Origin: Methanofollis formosanus
GTDB lineage: Archaea; Halobacteriota; Methanomicrobia; Methanomicrobiales; Methanofollaceae
Assembly: GCF_019633745.1 (NCBI RefSeq)
Contig: NZ_CP037968.1
Location: 826,318-890,317, forward strand
Length of the DNA stretch: 64,000 nucleotides
Reading direction: 5' to 3'
The notes beneath the pieces were generated by a model that did not search any database, was not told where the DNA came from, and saw nothing but the letters and a program-made list of their open reading frames with translations. Both the position numbers and the translations under genes were made by a program. Each line of letters begins with the position of its first letter. Positions within the stretch are counted from its first letter, which is position 1. Shown one piece after another: positions 39,018-47,314 of this stretch.

Positions 39018-39662
39018 CTACTGGCCAAACCCGAAGATCGAGAGACTGATACTCGGCACCAGCGGTTCTTCCTCAGGCTGGACCGCCTCGATACCGATGC
39101 CGGCCTCAGGGTCGGAGACCGCCATCCTGAGATTGAGCACATCCTCCGCCTGGAGCATGACGACCATCTGGCCGACGATCACGGTCCTATGGCCTTCGTC
39201 CTCTTTCGTCGACTGCCAGCGGATATTGCTGTTCGGGATGTCCACCCCGTTGACCGTGAGCCAGAAGTCGACATAGGCAGGTTCGGTCACATTCTCGGTG
39301 GCATTCAGCATGCCCACCTGCGGCGTGAAGACGACGAAGTACACCCCGTCGTTCTCAACCGTGATATTCTCCTCATCAAGCATGACCCCGAACGCCGCAT
39401 CGGTCTGGTCCATCACGACCGGGACCGGGGCCGTGCTGTTGGGCTGCTGCGTGATGCTGCTCGAAAGTCGGGCAAAGCTGAATGCAGGTATCGGCGGCGT
39501 TACATTTTCCGACTCATTACCATTCTCCGGCTCGGCAATCGGTTCGGCCTCGATCCCGTCTTCCGGCGCGGTGACATTCTCGGACTCATTCACCGCCGAG
39601 GCCAGGCCGACGGCACCGACACTCAGTACGGCTGCGATCAGAAGAACCAACAATCTTCTCAT
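39018..39662 (-). CDS. Secreted protein with possible C1q/TNF-like domain
   Basis: A 214-residue protein with a clear signal peptide (MRRLLVLLIAAVLSVGAVGLASA in pieces, about residues 1-23), an acidic linker with two NESENVT repeats, and a beta-rich C-terminal domain from about residue 85. The pattern FGVMLDEENITVENDGVYFVVFTPQVG (in pieces) followed by DFWLTVNG and IVGQMVVMLQAEDVLNL resembles the jelly roll of C1q/TNF-like and BclA proteins. That resemblance is inferred by eye. Several Asn-X-Ser/Thr sites could be glycosylated. A TATATATATAAT-rich promoter region lies about 85-100 bases upstream. Confidence 0.6.
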   Translation of the reverse strand: MRRLLVLLIAAVLSVGAVGLASAVNESENVTAPEDGIEAEPIAEPENGNESENVTPPIPAFSFARLSSSITQQPNSTAPVPVVMDQTDAAFGVMLDEENITVENDGVYFVVFTPQVGMLNATENVTEPAYVDFWLTVNGVDIPNSNIRWQSTKEDEGHRTVIVGQMVVMLQAEDVLNLRMAVSDPEAGIGIEAVQPEEEPLVPSISLSIFGFGQ

Positions 39663-39925
39663 TCTTCATCCCCCCATGAATCCCGGAGAGCAGGCACGCA
39701 ATCAGCACACCCGCTCCCGACGAGACGGTCATCCTCGGCCTTCAGCATATATATATAATTTCGTGAAAATTCCGGCGCGACGTGATCTGAACGCCATGAA
39801 ACGGACCATACGGCCAGCAACAGAGACACCGGGAATAAAAATAGGCAAGAAGTGTCGCCACGGCCGGCGCTTCCCGCAAGATGGAATGGTTTTTGTCCAG
39901 TGAGAACCGATAACACTTGGGTGCA

Positions 39926-40555
39926 ATGGGTCTTAAAGAGTGGATCGTGCCGCAAGACAAGGTTTTTTTTGACTTGTTCGAAAAGCAGGCAGATACGGTT
40001 AACGAGGGTGCTATGCTCCTTCACGCCCTCGTCAATGATTATGTGGACGTTAAAAATCAGTGCCACAAGATCAAAGAGATCGAACACAAGGGCGACGAGA
40101 TCGCTCACGAGGTCTACGAGCAGCTCAACCTTACCTTCATCACGCCCCTCGAGCCCGAGGAGATCTCCAGGCTCGCCACTGCGCTCGACGACGTTCTGGA
40201 CTACATCGATGGCACGACACAGCAGATGTACGGCTACGGCGTCACCGAGACCGACGACCTGATGAGAGAACTTGCCCGGCTCATCTACCTCTCCACGCAG
40301 GAGATCCAGACGGCTGTACGGCTGATCAGGACGATGGACGATCCCAGGGCCGTCGAGAAACACTGCATCGAGATCAACCGGCTTGAAAACCTTGCCGATG
40401 CGGTCCTTGCAGACGCTATCAAGAACCTCTTCTCCACCAACGACGCGATCACCATCATCAAACTCAAGGACATCTACGAGAACCTTGAGGAAGCCACCGA
40501 CAAGTGCGAAGACGTGGCAAATGTCCTCTCGGACATCGCGATCAGGCACTCGTGA
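39926..40555 (+). CDS. DUF47 (PhoU-like) phosphate transport accessory protein
   Basis: A 209-residue, entirely helical protein of the DUF47/PhoU-like family. Conserved stretches are the N-terminal FFDLFEKQADTVNEGA, IEHKGDEIAHEVYEQLNLTFITPLE (in pieces, near 50-75) and ALDDVLDYIDG near 86, followed by DIYENLEEATDKCEDVANVL near the end. Such proteins are almost always encoded next to PiT permeases and are thought to regulate them; the PiT gene follows five bases later. The ATG at 39926 is preferred over an upstream TTG. Confidence 0.9.
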   Translation: MGLKEWIVPQDKVFFDLFEKQADTVNEGAMLLHALVNDYVDVKNQCHKIKEIEHKGDEIAHEVYEQLNLTFITPLEPEEISRLATALDDVLDYIDGTTQQMYGYGVTETDDLMRELARLIYLSTQEIQTAVRLIRTMDDPRAVEKHCIEINRLENLADAVLADAIKNLFSTNDAITIIKLKDIYENLEEATDKCEDVANVLSDIAIRHS

Positions 40556-40560
40556 GGAGC

Positions 40561-41736
40561 ATGGAAATCGTCATCATCCTCGGCATCGTCCTGGCGCTCC
40601 TCTTCAACTTCGTCAACGGGCTCAACGATGCCGCAAACTCGATCGCAACGGTCGTGGCCACCAAGGTGCTCTCTCCCTTCAAGGCCGTCCTGCTTGCATC
40701 GTTCTTCAACCTGGTCGGCCCCCTTCTTTTCACGACGGCGATCGCCCAGACGATCGGGCGCGGCATCGTCGACCCGATCCTGCTCAACCCCCAGATCATC
40801 CTGATGGCCATGGTCGGCGCGGTGATATGGGTCTTTTTCTGCTCGTATTTTGGCATCCCGGTCTCAAGCAGCCACGCTTTGATCGGCGGACTGCTCGGGG
40901 CCGCGACCGCCTGTTGCGGAATCAGCGCCATCCTCTGGCCTTCGGAGATGCTTGTCCTCAAACTTCTGGTGATGCTCGTCATCGGGGCCGTCGGGGGGAT
41001 GGCGGTGGCGGTCTATCTTGCCACCCACTTCGACGAGGCATGGGACCGGTACCTGGGACTCGGCGCCCTCTCGGGAGTTGCCGTGCTCATTCCGATCATG
41101 GTGGGCGCCGGCCTCCTCCCGCTCTCAGGGGTCCTGGCGGTGGTGGTCTTCATGGTCGTCTCCCCGATGCTCGGGTTCATGGTCGCCTACCTCTTCGGGA
41201 TCATCATCATCAGGCGGTTTGCGAGATCGCAGTCGCCGATTCTGGACCATGCCTTCAAAAAACTCCAGATCGTGGCCGCTGCCTTCCAGGCGATCGGGCA
41301 CGGGAGCAATGACGCGCAGAACGCGATGGGGATCATCACGGCGATGCTGGTGGCCGCCGGGTTCCTGACCGAGTTCGAGGTGCCGGTCTGGGTCATCCTT
41401 CTCTCATGCACCGCGATCTCGCTCGGCACCCTTCTTGGCGGGTGGCGGGTCGTGGACATGATGGCCAACAAGATCACCAAGATGCAGCCGTACCAGGGCT
41501 TCTGCGCCTCGGCAGCGGGGGGTACCGTCCTCTCGGTGGTGACCGCCTTCGGTGTGCCGGTCTCGACCACGCACGCGATGAGCGGGTCGATCATGGGTGT
41601 CGGTGCGACAAAAGGGTATTCTGCGGTAAAGTGGGGGATTGTGCGGGACATCGTCGCCGCGTGGGTCATGACCGTCCCGGCCTCGGCGGCGGTGGCCTGG
41701 GGGTGCTATCTGGTCTTCGCACCCCTGCTCCCCTGA
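40561..41736 (+). CDS. pit: PiT-family phosphate permease
   Basis: A 391-residue inorganic phosphate transporter with about ten membrane helices. Both copies of the family signature are present: FNFVNGLNDAANSIAT near residues 16-31 and FQAIGHGSNDAQNAMG near 242-257. Matching PVSSSHALIGG and PVSTTHAMSGS repeats lie near 100 and 338. The inverted two-fold repeat is thus complete. A GAGGAG ribosome-binding site overlaps the end of the DUF47 gene. Its last 31 bases overlap the converging nth gene. Confidence 0.93.
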   Translation: MEIVIILGIVLALLFNFVNGLNDAANSIATVVATKVLSPFKAVLLASFFNLVGPLLFTTAIAQTIGRGIVDPILLNPQIILMAMVGAVIWVFFCSYFGIPVSSSHALIGGLLGAATACCGISAILWPSEMLVLKLLVMLVIGAVGGMAVAVYLATHFDEAWDRYLGLGALSGVAVLIPIMVGAGLLPLSGVLAVVVFMVVSPMLGFMVAYLFGIIIIRRFARSQSPILDHAFKKLQIVAAAFQAIGHGSNDAQNAMGIITAMLVAAGFLTEFEVPVWVILLSCTAISLGTLLGGWRVVDMMANKITKMQPYQGFCASAAGGTVLSVVTAFGVPVSTTHAMSGSIMGVGATKGYSAVKWGIVRDIVAAWVMTVPASAAVAWGCYLVFAPLLP

Positions 41737-42374
41737 ACCTCTTCTCTAAAATATCGGCACCAGGGCGTGAGCATACACTCCTCGCACCTGGGCCGGCGGG
41801 CGATGCAGATCGCCCGCCCGTGTTGGACCAGGAAGGCGTTGATATCGCCCCAGACCTCCCGCGGGAAGGTCGCGGTCAGGTCTCGTTCCACCTTTTCCGG
41901 GTCGGTCTCGTCGGTGAGGCCGAGCAGTCTGCTGATCCGCCGCACATGGGTGTCGACGGCGATCCCCTCGTCGGTGCCGCAGGCATTGGAGAGGACGATG
42001 TTTGCGGTCTTGCGCCCGACACCGGGGAGGCGGGTCAGGCCCTGGAGGGTGCGGGGCACCTCCCCGCCGCACTCGTCCACGATCATCCTGGCGGCCCCGA
42101 TGATATGCCGCGCCTTGACCCGGTAGAACCCGGTCGGACGGATGATCTCCTCCACCTCGTCGGGATCGGCGGCGGCAAGCGCACCCGGCGTTGGGTACCT
42201 GGAGAACAGGAGTGGCCCGACCGCCGCGACGGTGCGGTCGGTGGTCTGTGCGGAGAGGATGGTGAGCACCAGCACCTCGAAGGGACCGCCGTAACTGATC
42301 CCGCCTTCGATGATGCGAGGATATCTGGCGTTGAGTGCCTGATAGATGGCGCAGGCGGATTTTCTGTCCATCAT
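41706..42374 (-). CDS. nth: Endonuclease III (DNA glycosylase/AP lyase)
   Basis: A 222-residue base-excision repair enzyme that removes oxidised pyrimidines. The catalytic Lys lies in the helix-hairpin-helix LTRLPGVGRKTANIVLSNA (near residues 113-131) and the catalytic Asp in VDTHVRRISRLLG (near 139-151). The [4Fe-4S] cluster has C-X6-C-X2-C-X5-C in CIARRPRCEECMLTPWC near the end. ATGs at 42374 and 42371 are equivalent starts. The gene begins only nine bases after the tRNA-Pro 3' end on the same strand, so a joint transcript is likely. Confidence 0.94.
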   Translation of the reverse strand: MMDRKSACAIYQALNARYPRIIEGGISYGGPFEVLVLTILSAQTTDRTVAAVGPLLFSRYPTPGALAAADPDEVEEIIRPTGFYRVKARHIIGAARMIVDECGGEVPRTLQGLTRLPGVGRKTANIVLSNACGTDEGIAVDTHVRRISRLLGLTDETDPEKVERDLTATFPREVWGDINAFLVQHGRAICIARRPRCEECMLTPWCRYFREEVQGSRGAKTR

Positions 42375-42382
42375 AAGAAAAG

Positions 42383-42457
42383 TGGGGTAGGGCAGATTCG
42401 AACTGCCGTCAAAGCGTCCCAAACGCTCTAGGATGGACCAGGCTACCCTACTACCCC
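42383..42457 (-). tRNA. tRNA-Pro (TGG)
   Basis: A 75-nt tRNA with acceptor GGGGTAG/CTACCCC, T arm GGCAG-TTCGAAT-CTGCC, and anticodon arm GAGCG-TTTGGGA-CGCTT giving anticodon TGG. CCA is not encoded and no intron is present. A TATA-like CCGATATAGT lies about 15-20 bases upstream on the minus strand. Confidence 0.96.
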
Positions 42458-42564
42458 GTGCTTGAACCACTATATCGGTCTTCCAGGCTAAAATAATTAT
42501 CTTGCGGCGGGGATAGGCCACGGCAACCCGGTGTGGAGATGACGCGGCACCGGGGGAACATCGC

Positions 42565-43565
42565 CTCGTCGTCGTTCCCCGGCGATCCTCACGCGAGACG
42601 GCAGGAAAGATTCAGTGATGAGGACGGCGTGTTCTGATCGTCACGCCGTCCTGTTTTTATGGCCCATGAGATAGAATCGGGACGGGAAGATGGCTGATCT
42701 CTTTTCGGCGAGATCAGACATCCGTGCCGCCCTCCGCCCTATCTTCTCGCGAAATATCAGAAAAGATTCAGTGACGGGGGGGCGGCATGGTCTGATCATC
42801 ATGCGGCCCGGTTTTCGTGACCCCGAAGATAGACCCTGAACAGGAGAGTGACGATCTTTTTTCAGCAGGAGCACGCCGCGCTGTGCCGTCTCCCGCCCTA
42901 TCTTCTCGCGAAAGAACAGAAAATATTCAGTGACAGGAGGACGGCACATTCAGATCACCACGCCGTTCCGTTGTCATGAACCCGGAGATAAAATCCTGAC
43001 GGGAGAGTGACGATCTTTTTTCAGCAGGAGCACGCCGCGCCGTGCCGTCCCCCGCCTATCCTCTCGCGAGACGTTAGAAAAGATCTCGTGATAGTGGACG
43101 GCACATTCAGATCACCACGCCGTTCCGCTGTCATGACCCCGGAGATAGAACCCGGACGGGAGAGTGACGATCCCTTCTCAGCAGCATCACGCATCCGTGC
43201 CGTCCCCTGTTCTCCCCTCTCGCGAGACGTTAGAAAAGATCCCGTGATAGGGGGCGGCACATTCAGATCATCACGCCGTCCCGTTGTCGTGACCCCTGAG
43301 ATAGAACCCGGACGGGAGAGCGACGATCTTTTTTCAGAGAGATCGCACGTGGTGCCGTCCACTGCCCTATCTTCTCGCGAGAAGGCAGAACAGATTCATT
43401 GATCAAAGACGGCATATTCTGATCATCACGCCGTCCCGCTGTCATGACCCTGGAGATAGAACCCGGACGGGAGAGCGACGATCTTTTTTCAGCGGGAGAA
43501 CCCCGCGCCGTGCCGTCCCCCCTATCCTCTCGCGAGACGACAGGCCAGATCCAGTGAAGAGGGGG
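42565..43565 (+). repeat. Tandem repeat array A6 (7 units, forward)
   Basis: Starts at about 42567 (degenerate), 42726, 42885, 43044, 43199, 43354 and 43512, with intervals of 155-159. Cores contain TCTCGCGAAA or TCTCGCGAGA palindromes. Spacers carry GATCACCACGCCGTTCC and TCATGACCCCGGAGATAGAA in this sub-family, unlike those of A2. The array fills the space between the tRNA-Pro gene and pyrH. A short flank with a TTCTACAGACCCC end (near 43667) resembles a B terminal repeat. Confidence 0.9.
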
Positions 43566-43746
43566 CGGCAATCGGGCACGGGTCCCGGCGAGGGTCCCAC
43601 CGGGTATCCGGTTCCGAGGGAGGAGCACGGATCCACGCACACCACAAAAACCCACAACATGCCGGGTTCTACAGACCCCAACAAAAACAGAAAAAAACAA
43701 AAATGACCCGCCCTCCAGGGCGGGATCGTCCAACGCTTGCGCGATC

Positions 43747-44451
43747 TCACAGGGGGAACGGGCTGCAGGCGCCCTCGCTGACGATGGTGCCCTCGAACTT
43801 CCCCTCGCAGACCGCCACAACCAGATTCCTCGGGTTTCTGCCGTCGATGACCGCGAGCGGGATGCCGCTGCGCTCGATGACCTTGGCGGCCACGATGTCG
43901 ATGACCGTGTTGGACCCGGCGTCGAGGCGGGCCGACGAGATGATGCCGAGGAGTTCGGCCGGGGTGAGATGGTCGTAGCGACGGGCGTCCTTCTCGACCT
44001 TCGGGTCGGCGCTGTAGATGGCGTCGACCGAGGTGCCGTTGATGATCACGTCGGCCCCGACGGTCTCAGCGAGCACGGCCGAGACGGCGTCGGTCGTCTG
44101 CCCGGGGGTGACCCCGCCCATCACGACGATCTTGCCTGACTCGCCGAACTCCCGCGCCTGCCGGTACGAGGTGGCGATCGCCGGATAGGCGGCATCGCCG
44201 AGGGCGAGCATCAAAAGCGTGGCGTTGATCCTGGTGACCATGATCCCGATCTCGTCGGAGGAAGCCTCGCTGATCCCGAGAGAACGGGCGGCCCTGATGT
44301 AACGGCGCGCCTCACCCCCGCCGCCGACCACGACGAAGACCTGTGCCCGGGTTGCCATCTCGGTAAGCGCTGCCACATACTCGGATACGGTATGGGATTC
44401 AAGGGAAGGCACCAGTATCGAACCTCCCAGGGAGAGTACTATCTTCGCCAT
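43747..44451 (-). CDS. pyrH: UMP kinase (archaeal PyrH)
   Basis: A 234-residue amino-acid-kinase-fold enzyme that phosphorylates UMP. The N-terminal KIVLSLGGSILVPS (residues 3-16) and VVVGGGGEARRYI (near 40-52) are the nucleotide- and phosphate-binding glycine-rich loops, and GQTTDAVSAVLAE near 117 with NGTSVDAIYSADPK near 138 match archaeal PyrH. A TATA-like CTATATGGC lies immediately upstream, suggesting a very short leader. It is divergent from the radical SAM gene. Confidence 0.94.
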   Translation of the reverse strand: MAKIVLSLGGSILVPSLESHTVSEYVAALTEMATRAQVFVVVGGGGEARRYIRAARSLGISEASSDEIGIMVTRINATLLMLALGDAAYPAIATSYRQAREFGESGKIVVMGGVTPGQTTDAVSAVLAETVGADVIINGTSVDAIYSADPKVEKDARRYDHLTPAELLGIISSARLDAGSNTVIDIVAAKVIERSGIPLAVIDGRNPRNLVVAVCEGKFEGTIVSEGACSPFPL

Positions 44452-44553
44452 ATAGATCTAAGCTTATTCGTTTCTTCGGGCCTCTGATATATCTTGTTGA
44501 CGCATCCCATTTCCCCACAATCTTCAATTATACCCCGGTGCATTATCGGGCAT

Positions 44554-45564
44554 ATGTACGAGGCGCACCAGTATGCCAGGACTGAAGGGGACGCGGTCAG
44601 GTGCTCGCTCTGCGCCCACCGCTGTACGATCGCCGAGGGGAAGCACGGGATCTGCGGGGTGCGCATCAACCGGGGCGGCACGCTCTACGCGGCGAACTTT
44701 GCCAGAGTGGCCGCAGAGGCGGTGGACCCGATCGAGAAAAAACCGCTCTTCCACTTTCTTCCCGGCACCCTCTCCTACTCGCTCGGTGGGGTGGGGTGCA
44801 ACTTCAGGTGTCGGCACTGCCAGAACTGGCATATCTCGCAGGCGTCCCTGGACGCGATGCCCCTGATGGAGATCAGCCCGGAACGGGGCGTCGAGCGGGC
44901 ACTGGCCTCGGGGTCGGCGAGCATCGCCTGGACCTACAACGAACCGACGATCTGGCACGAGTACGCCCTGGAGATGGGGGCGCTGGCGCGCGAGCAAGGG
45001 CTCGGGACGGTCTATGTCACCAACGGTTACGCCACGGAGGAGGCGCTCGACGAACTCGCTCCCATGCTCAACGCCTTCAGGGTGGACATCAAGGCCTTCT
45101 CCGACGACTTCTACCGGAAGATCTGTCGGGCCAGGCTCCAGCCGGTGCTCGACGCCACCCTCGCCGCCCATGAGCGCGGGATGCATATCGAGACGGTGAC
45201 CCTGGTCATCCCGGGCCTGAACGATTCCGAGGACGAGATGAGAGCGCTGATCACCTGGGTGCTCGACAACCTCGGCCCCGACACCCCGATGCACTTCACC
45301 CGATTCCATCCCGACTACAAGATGACCGACCGCAACCCGACGCCCCTCCCGCTGCTCGAGAAGATCTACACCATGGCACGGGACCTCGGGGTGCGCTATC
45401 CCTATCTCGGGAACGTCCCGCCCGGCCCGTACGAGAACACCTATTGCCCCGCGTGCGGGGCGCTGCTCATCGAGCGGTTCGGGTTTTCGAGCAGGATCGT
45501 CGGGCTCGACAGGGACCGGTGCACGAAATGCGGGGAGCGGATCGCGGTTGTCAGGTCGGTCTGA
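44554..45564 (+). CDS. amrS: AmmeMemoRadiSam-type radical SAM enzyme
   Basis: A 336-residue radical SAM protein of the pyruvate-formate-lyase-activase-like AmrS group. The cluster motif CNFRCRHC is at about residues 87-94, preceded by LGGVG. Extra cysteines at the N-terminus (CSLCAHRC near 17-24 and CGV) and C-terminus (CPACGALL near 298, CTKCGE near 324) suggest metal-binding ribbons. The ATG at 44554 fits the family start. A Mut7-C gene follows after ten bases. The substrate is unknown. Confidence 0.87.
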   Translation: MYEAHQYARTEGDAVRCSLCAHRCTIAEGKHGICGVRINRGGTLYAANFARVAAEAVDPIEKKPLFHFLPGTLSYSLGGVGCNFRCRHCQNWHISQASLDAMPLMEISPERGVERALASGSASIAWTYNEPTIWHEYALEMGALAREQGLGTVYVTNGYATEEALDELAPMLNAFRVDIKAFSDDFYRKICRARLQPVLDATLAAHERGMHIETVTLVIPGLNDSEDEMRALITWVLDNLGPDTPMHFTRFHPDYKMTDRNPTPLPLLEKIYTMARDLGVRYPYLGNVPPGPYENTYCPACGALLIERFGFSSRIVGLDRDRCTKCGERIAVVRSV

Positions 45565-45574
45565 AGAGCGGAAG

Positions 45575-46039
45575 GTGCGGTTCCTTGCGGACCGGATGCT
45601 CGGCACCCTCACCAGGCGGCTGCGGCTGATGGGCTATGACACACTCAGTGCCAACACGCTTTTCCCGGGGAGCAGGCGGGAGGATACGGTGCTCCTGGAG
45701 ATCGCCGTGACGCAGGGGCGCATACTCCTCACCAGAGACGCCGAACTCGCACGAAGGGCCGGGGAGCAGGGGGTGCGGATCAGGTCTGAACGGGTCGAGG
45801 AACAGGTGGCGCAACTCCTGGCCCTGGACCTGGTCAGGCCGGCCCTCTCCTTTGACCGCTGCTCGCTCTGCAACACCCCGCTCAGGCCGGCGCGCCGCCG
45901 GGAGATCGAGGGGGCCGAGTACGCACCCCGGAACCGGGACGGGCTCTCGTTCTTCTGGTGCCCGGTCTGTCACCGTCTCTACTGGATGGGCTCGCACACC
46001 AGACGGATGCGGGAGGAGATGGAGAAGAGCGGGGGATGA
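45575..46039 (+). CDS. Mut7-C family PIN-like RNase domain protein
   Basis: A 154-residue protein with the Mut7-C fold: MRFLADRMLGTLTRRLRLMGYDT at the start (in pieces) with acidic LTRDAEL near 56, and a C-terminal zinc ribbon CSLCNTPL ... FWCPVCHRLYW (near residues 95-140). The domain is related to PIN nucleases. The GTG at 45575 gives the typical N-terminus; a TTG nine codons earlier is possible. It sits ten bases behind the radical SAM gene on the same strand. RNA cleavage is inferred from the family. Confidence 0.82.
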   Translation: MRFLADRMLGTLTRRLRLMGYDTLSANTLFPGSRREDTVLLEIAVTQGRILLTRDAELARRAGEQGVRIRSERVEEQVAQLLALDLVRPALSFDRCSLCNTPLRPARRREIEGAEYAPRNRDGLSFFWCPVCHRLYWMGSHTRRMREEMEKSGG

Positions 46040-46049
46040 CCCGCCCCCT

Positions 46050-46715
46050 TCACGCTTTCGGCCGGGCGGCCCAGGTGTCGTATTCGTGCGTCCACTCGTC
46101 CTTGTGTGCTTCGACGAGGAAACGCATCCGTTCCTCCATCCCCTGGTGGAAGGCCTCCTGGTCAGGGTACCGCCGCCCTTCGCGGACGGCGGCTGCAAGG
46201 TCGGTGCCGAGCCGGTAGGCCTGCTCTTCAGCCGGGAAAAGAGCGTCCGGGTCAGGGCCGAGGACGACGCCGACCGCACCGACGGTGGTGGCCCCGAGGA
46301 CGCGGAGGGTCTGGTTCAGGTAGGCGGCCACCTCGTCGGCACCCGAGCCCCCGGCGGTCGAGACCGCACACCCGTACTTCCCGGCAAACCGCTGGCAATG
46401 GATTGCATCGGCCATCCGGTCGAGGAGGAGTTTGAGCTGGGCCGAGACATTGTCGATGTAGTTGGGAGAGCCGAGGACGATCGCGTCGGCGGCGAGCATC
46501 TTCTCGTAGACCGCGGCGAAGTCGTCCGACTTCGGGCATTCGCCGGTCCGGTAGCAGAGCGTGCAGCCGGTGCACGGTCTGATCTCGTGGTCGGCGATGT
46601 CGATGTACCCGGTCTCCGCCCCTGCAGCGGCGGCCCCCTGCAGGACGGCCTCGAGGAGACGGCGGGTCCTGCTCGCCGCACCCCTCGGACTCCCGTTGAT
46701 GCCAAGAATTCTCAT
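46050..46715 (-). CDS. Iron-sulfur flavoprotein / NADPH-dependent FMN reductase family
   Basis: A 221-residue flavodoxin-fold protein. The FMN phosphate loop GINGSPRGAASRTRR is at residues 5-19, a cysteine cluster CTGCTLCYRTGECP near 48-61 matches the compact [4Fe-4S] motif of archaeal iron-sulfur flavoproteins, and GSPNYIDNVSAQLK near 82-95 lines the flavin site. Such proteins transfer electrons in methanogens. The ATG at 46715 has GGTGATC before it; the longer frame upstream is not used. It converges with the Mut7-C gene and lies just upstream of the mcr promoter region on the opposite strand. Confidence 0.87.
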   Translation of the reverse strand: MRILGINGSPRGAASRTRRLLEAVLQGAAAAGAETGYIDIADHEIRPCTGCTLCYRTGECPKSDDFAAVYEKMLAADAIVLGSPNYIDNVSAQLKLLLDRMADAIHCQRFAGKYGCAVSTAGGSGADEVAAYLNQTLRVLGATTVGAVGVVLGPDPDALFPAEEQAYRLGTDLAAAVREGRRYPDQEAFHQGMEERMRFLVEAHKDEWTHEYDTWAARPKA

Positions 46716-46763
46716 GAGGATCACCCTGATCTCTGCGAGGGACGTCTTGATACTATCGTTCAT

Positions 46764-47173
46764 TCATGCCCTGCGTGAACAGACCATTTCTCCCCTGCCG
46801 CCCCTCCTTCACACCCTTTTTTGATCCCTTCCCTGCGAAAAGCCATTATATCGTCACCTCAAATTATTCTGGAGCATTCCAGAAAGTGCCGACACAGGCC
46901 CATGCTCCTGCGAACATCACCATGTGACACCCCTTTTTCCTCGCCACCCTTCGTTGCCGGCCAATATATTAACACACATTATTATTTCTCGAAACAATAT
47001 TCTTATTAATTATTCTCTAAAATCAAAAGAAATAGACATAAAACCCGGGAAATCCAACATATTGAGGAAAGCGTATATTCAGTACAAAATTTGTACAGAA
47101 ATAATAGTACAATGTTATAATATTCTATTTTAATGTAAAATATCATGTTAAATTATTAAAAAAGATTAGGAAA
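46764..47173. other. AT-rich intergenic region upstream of mcr
   Basis: Some 400 bases without a gene, strongly AT-rich from about 46860 onward (runs such as TTATTATTTCTCG and TACAATGTTATAATATTC). The base composition contrasts with the window. Short plus-strand frames (62-69 codons) have no ribosome-binding site or family. The region may hold regulatory sites for the highly expressed mcr operon. Confidence 0.5.
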
Positions 47174-47314
47174 TTTTATATGAGCCTCGCCGGATAGATA
47201 TATAGTCCCAGATTGGGGCTTGCAGTAGTGACTCTCAGGAATTCCATACCATTTACCGGGTGGAATTCTTAGTGAAGATACCTTCCTACACAAAGGGTAA
47301 AAGGATGTACTGAT
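47174..47314 (+). promoter_or_regulatory. mcr operon promoter and leader
   Basis: TATA-like boxes TTTTATATG (47174-47182) and AGATATATAG (47196-47205) precede mcrB by 110-140 bases, so a leader of roughly 85-110 nt is expected. It contains an inverted repeat GAATTCCA (47239-47246) / TGGAATTC (47261-47268), extendable to ten pairs with one G-U, around a 14-nt loop. An AAAGG-type ribosome-binding site precedes the ATG. Confidence 0.65.

Noticed and set aside
46821-47133. Two small frames (62 and 69 codons) upstream of mcrB
   Set aside because: Extreme AT-rich composition, overlapping frames and no ribosome-binding site; more likely regulatory DNA.
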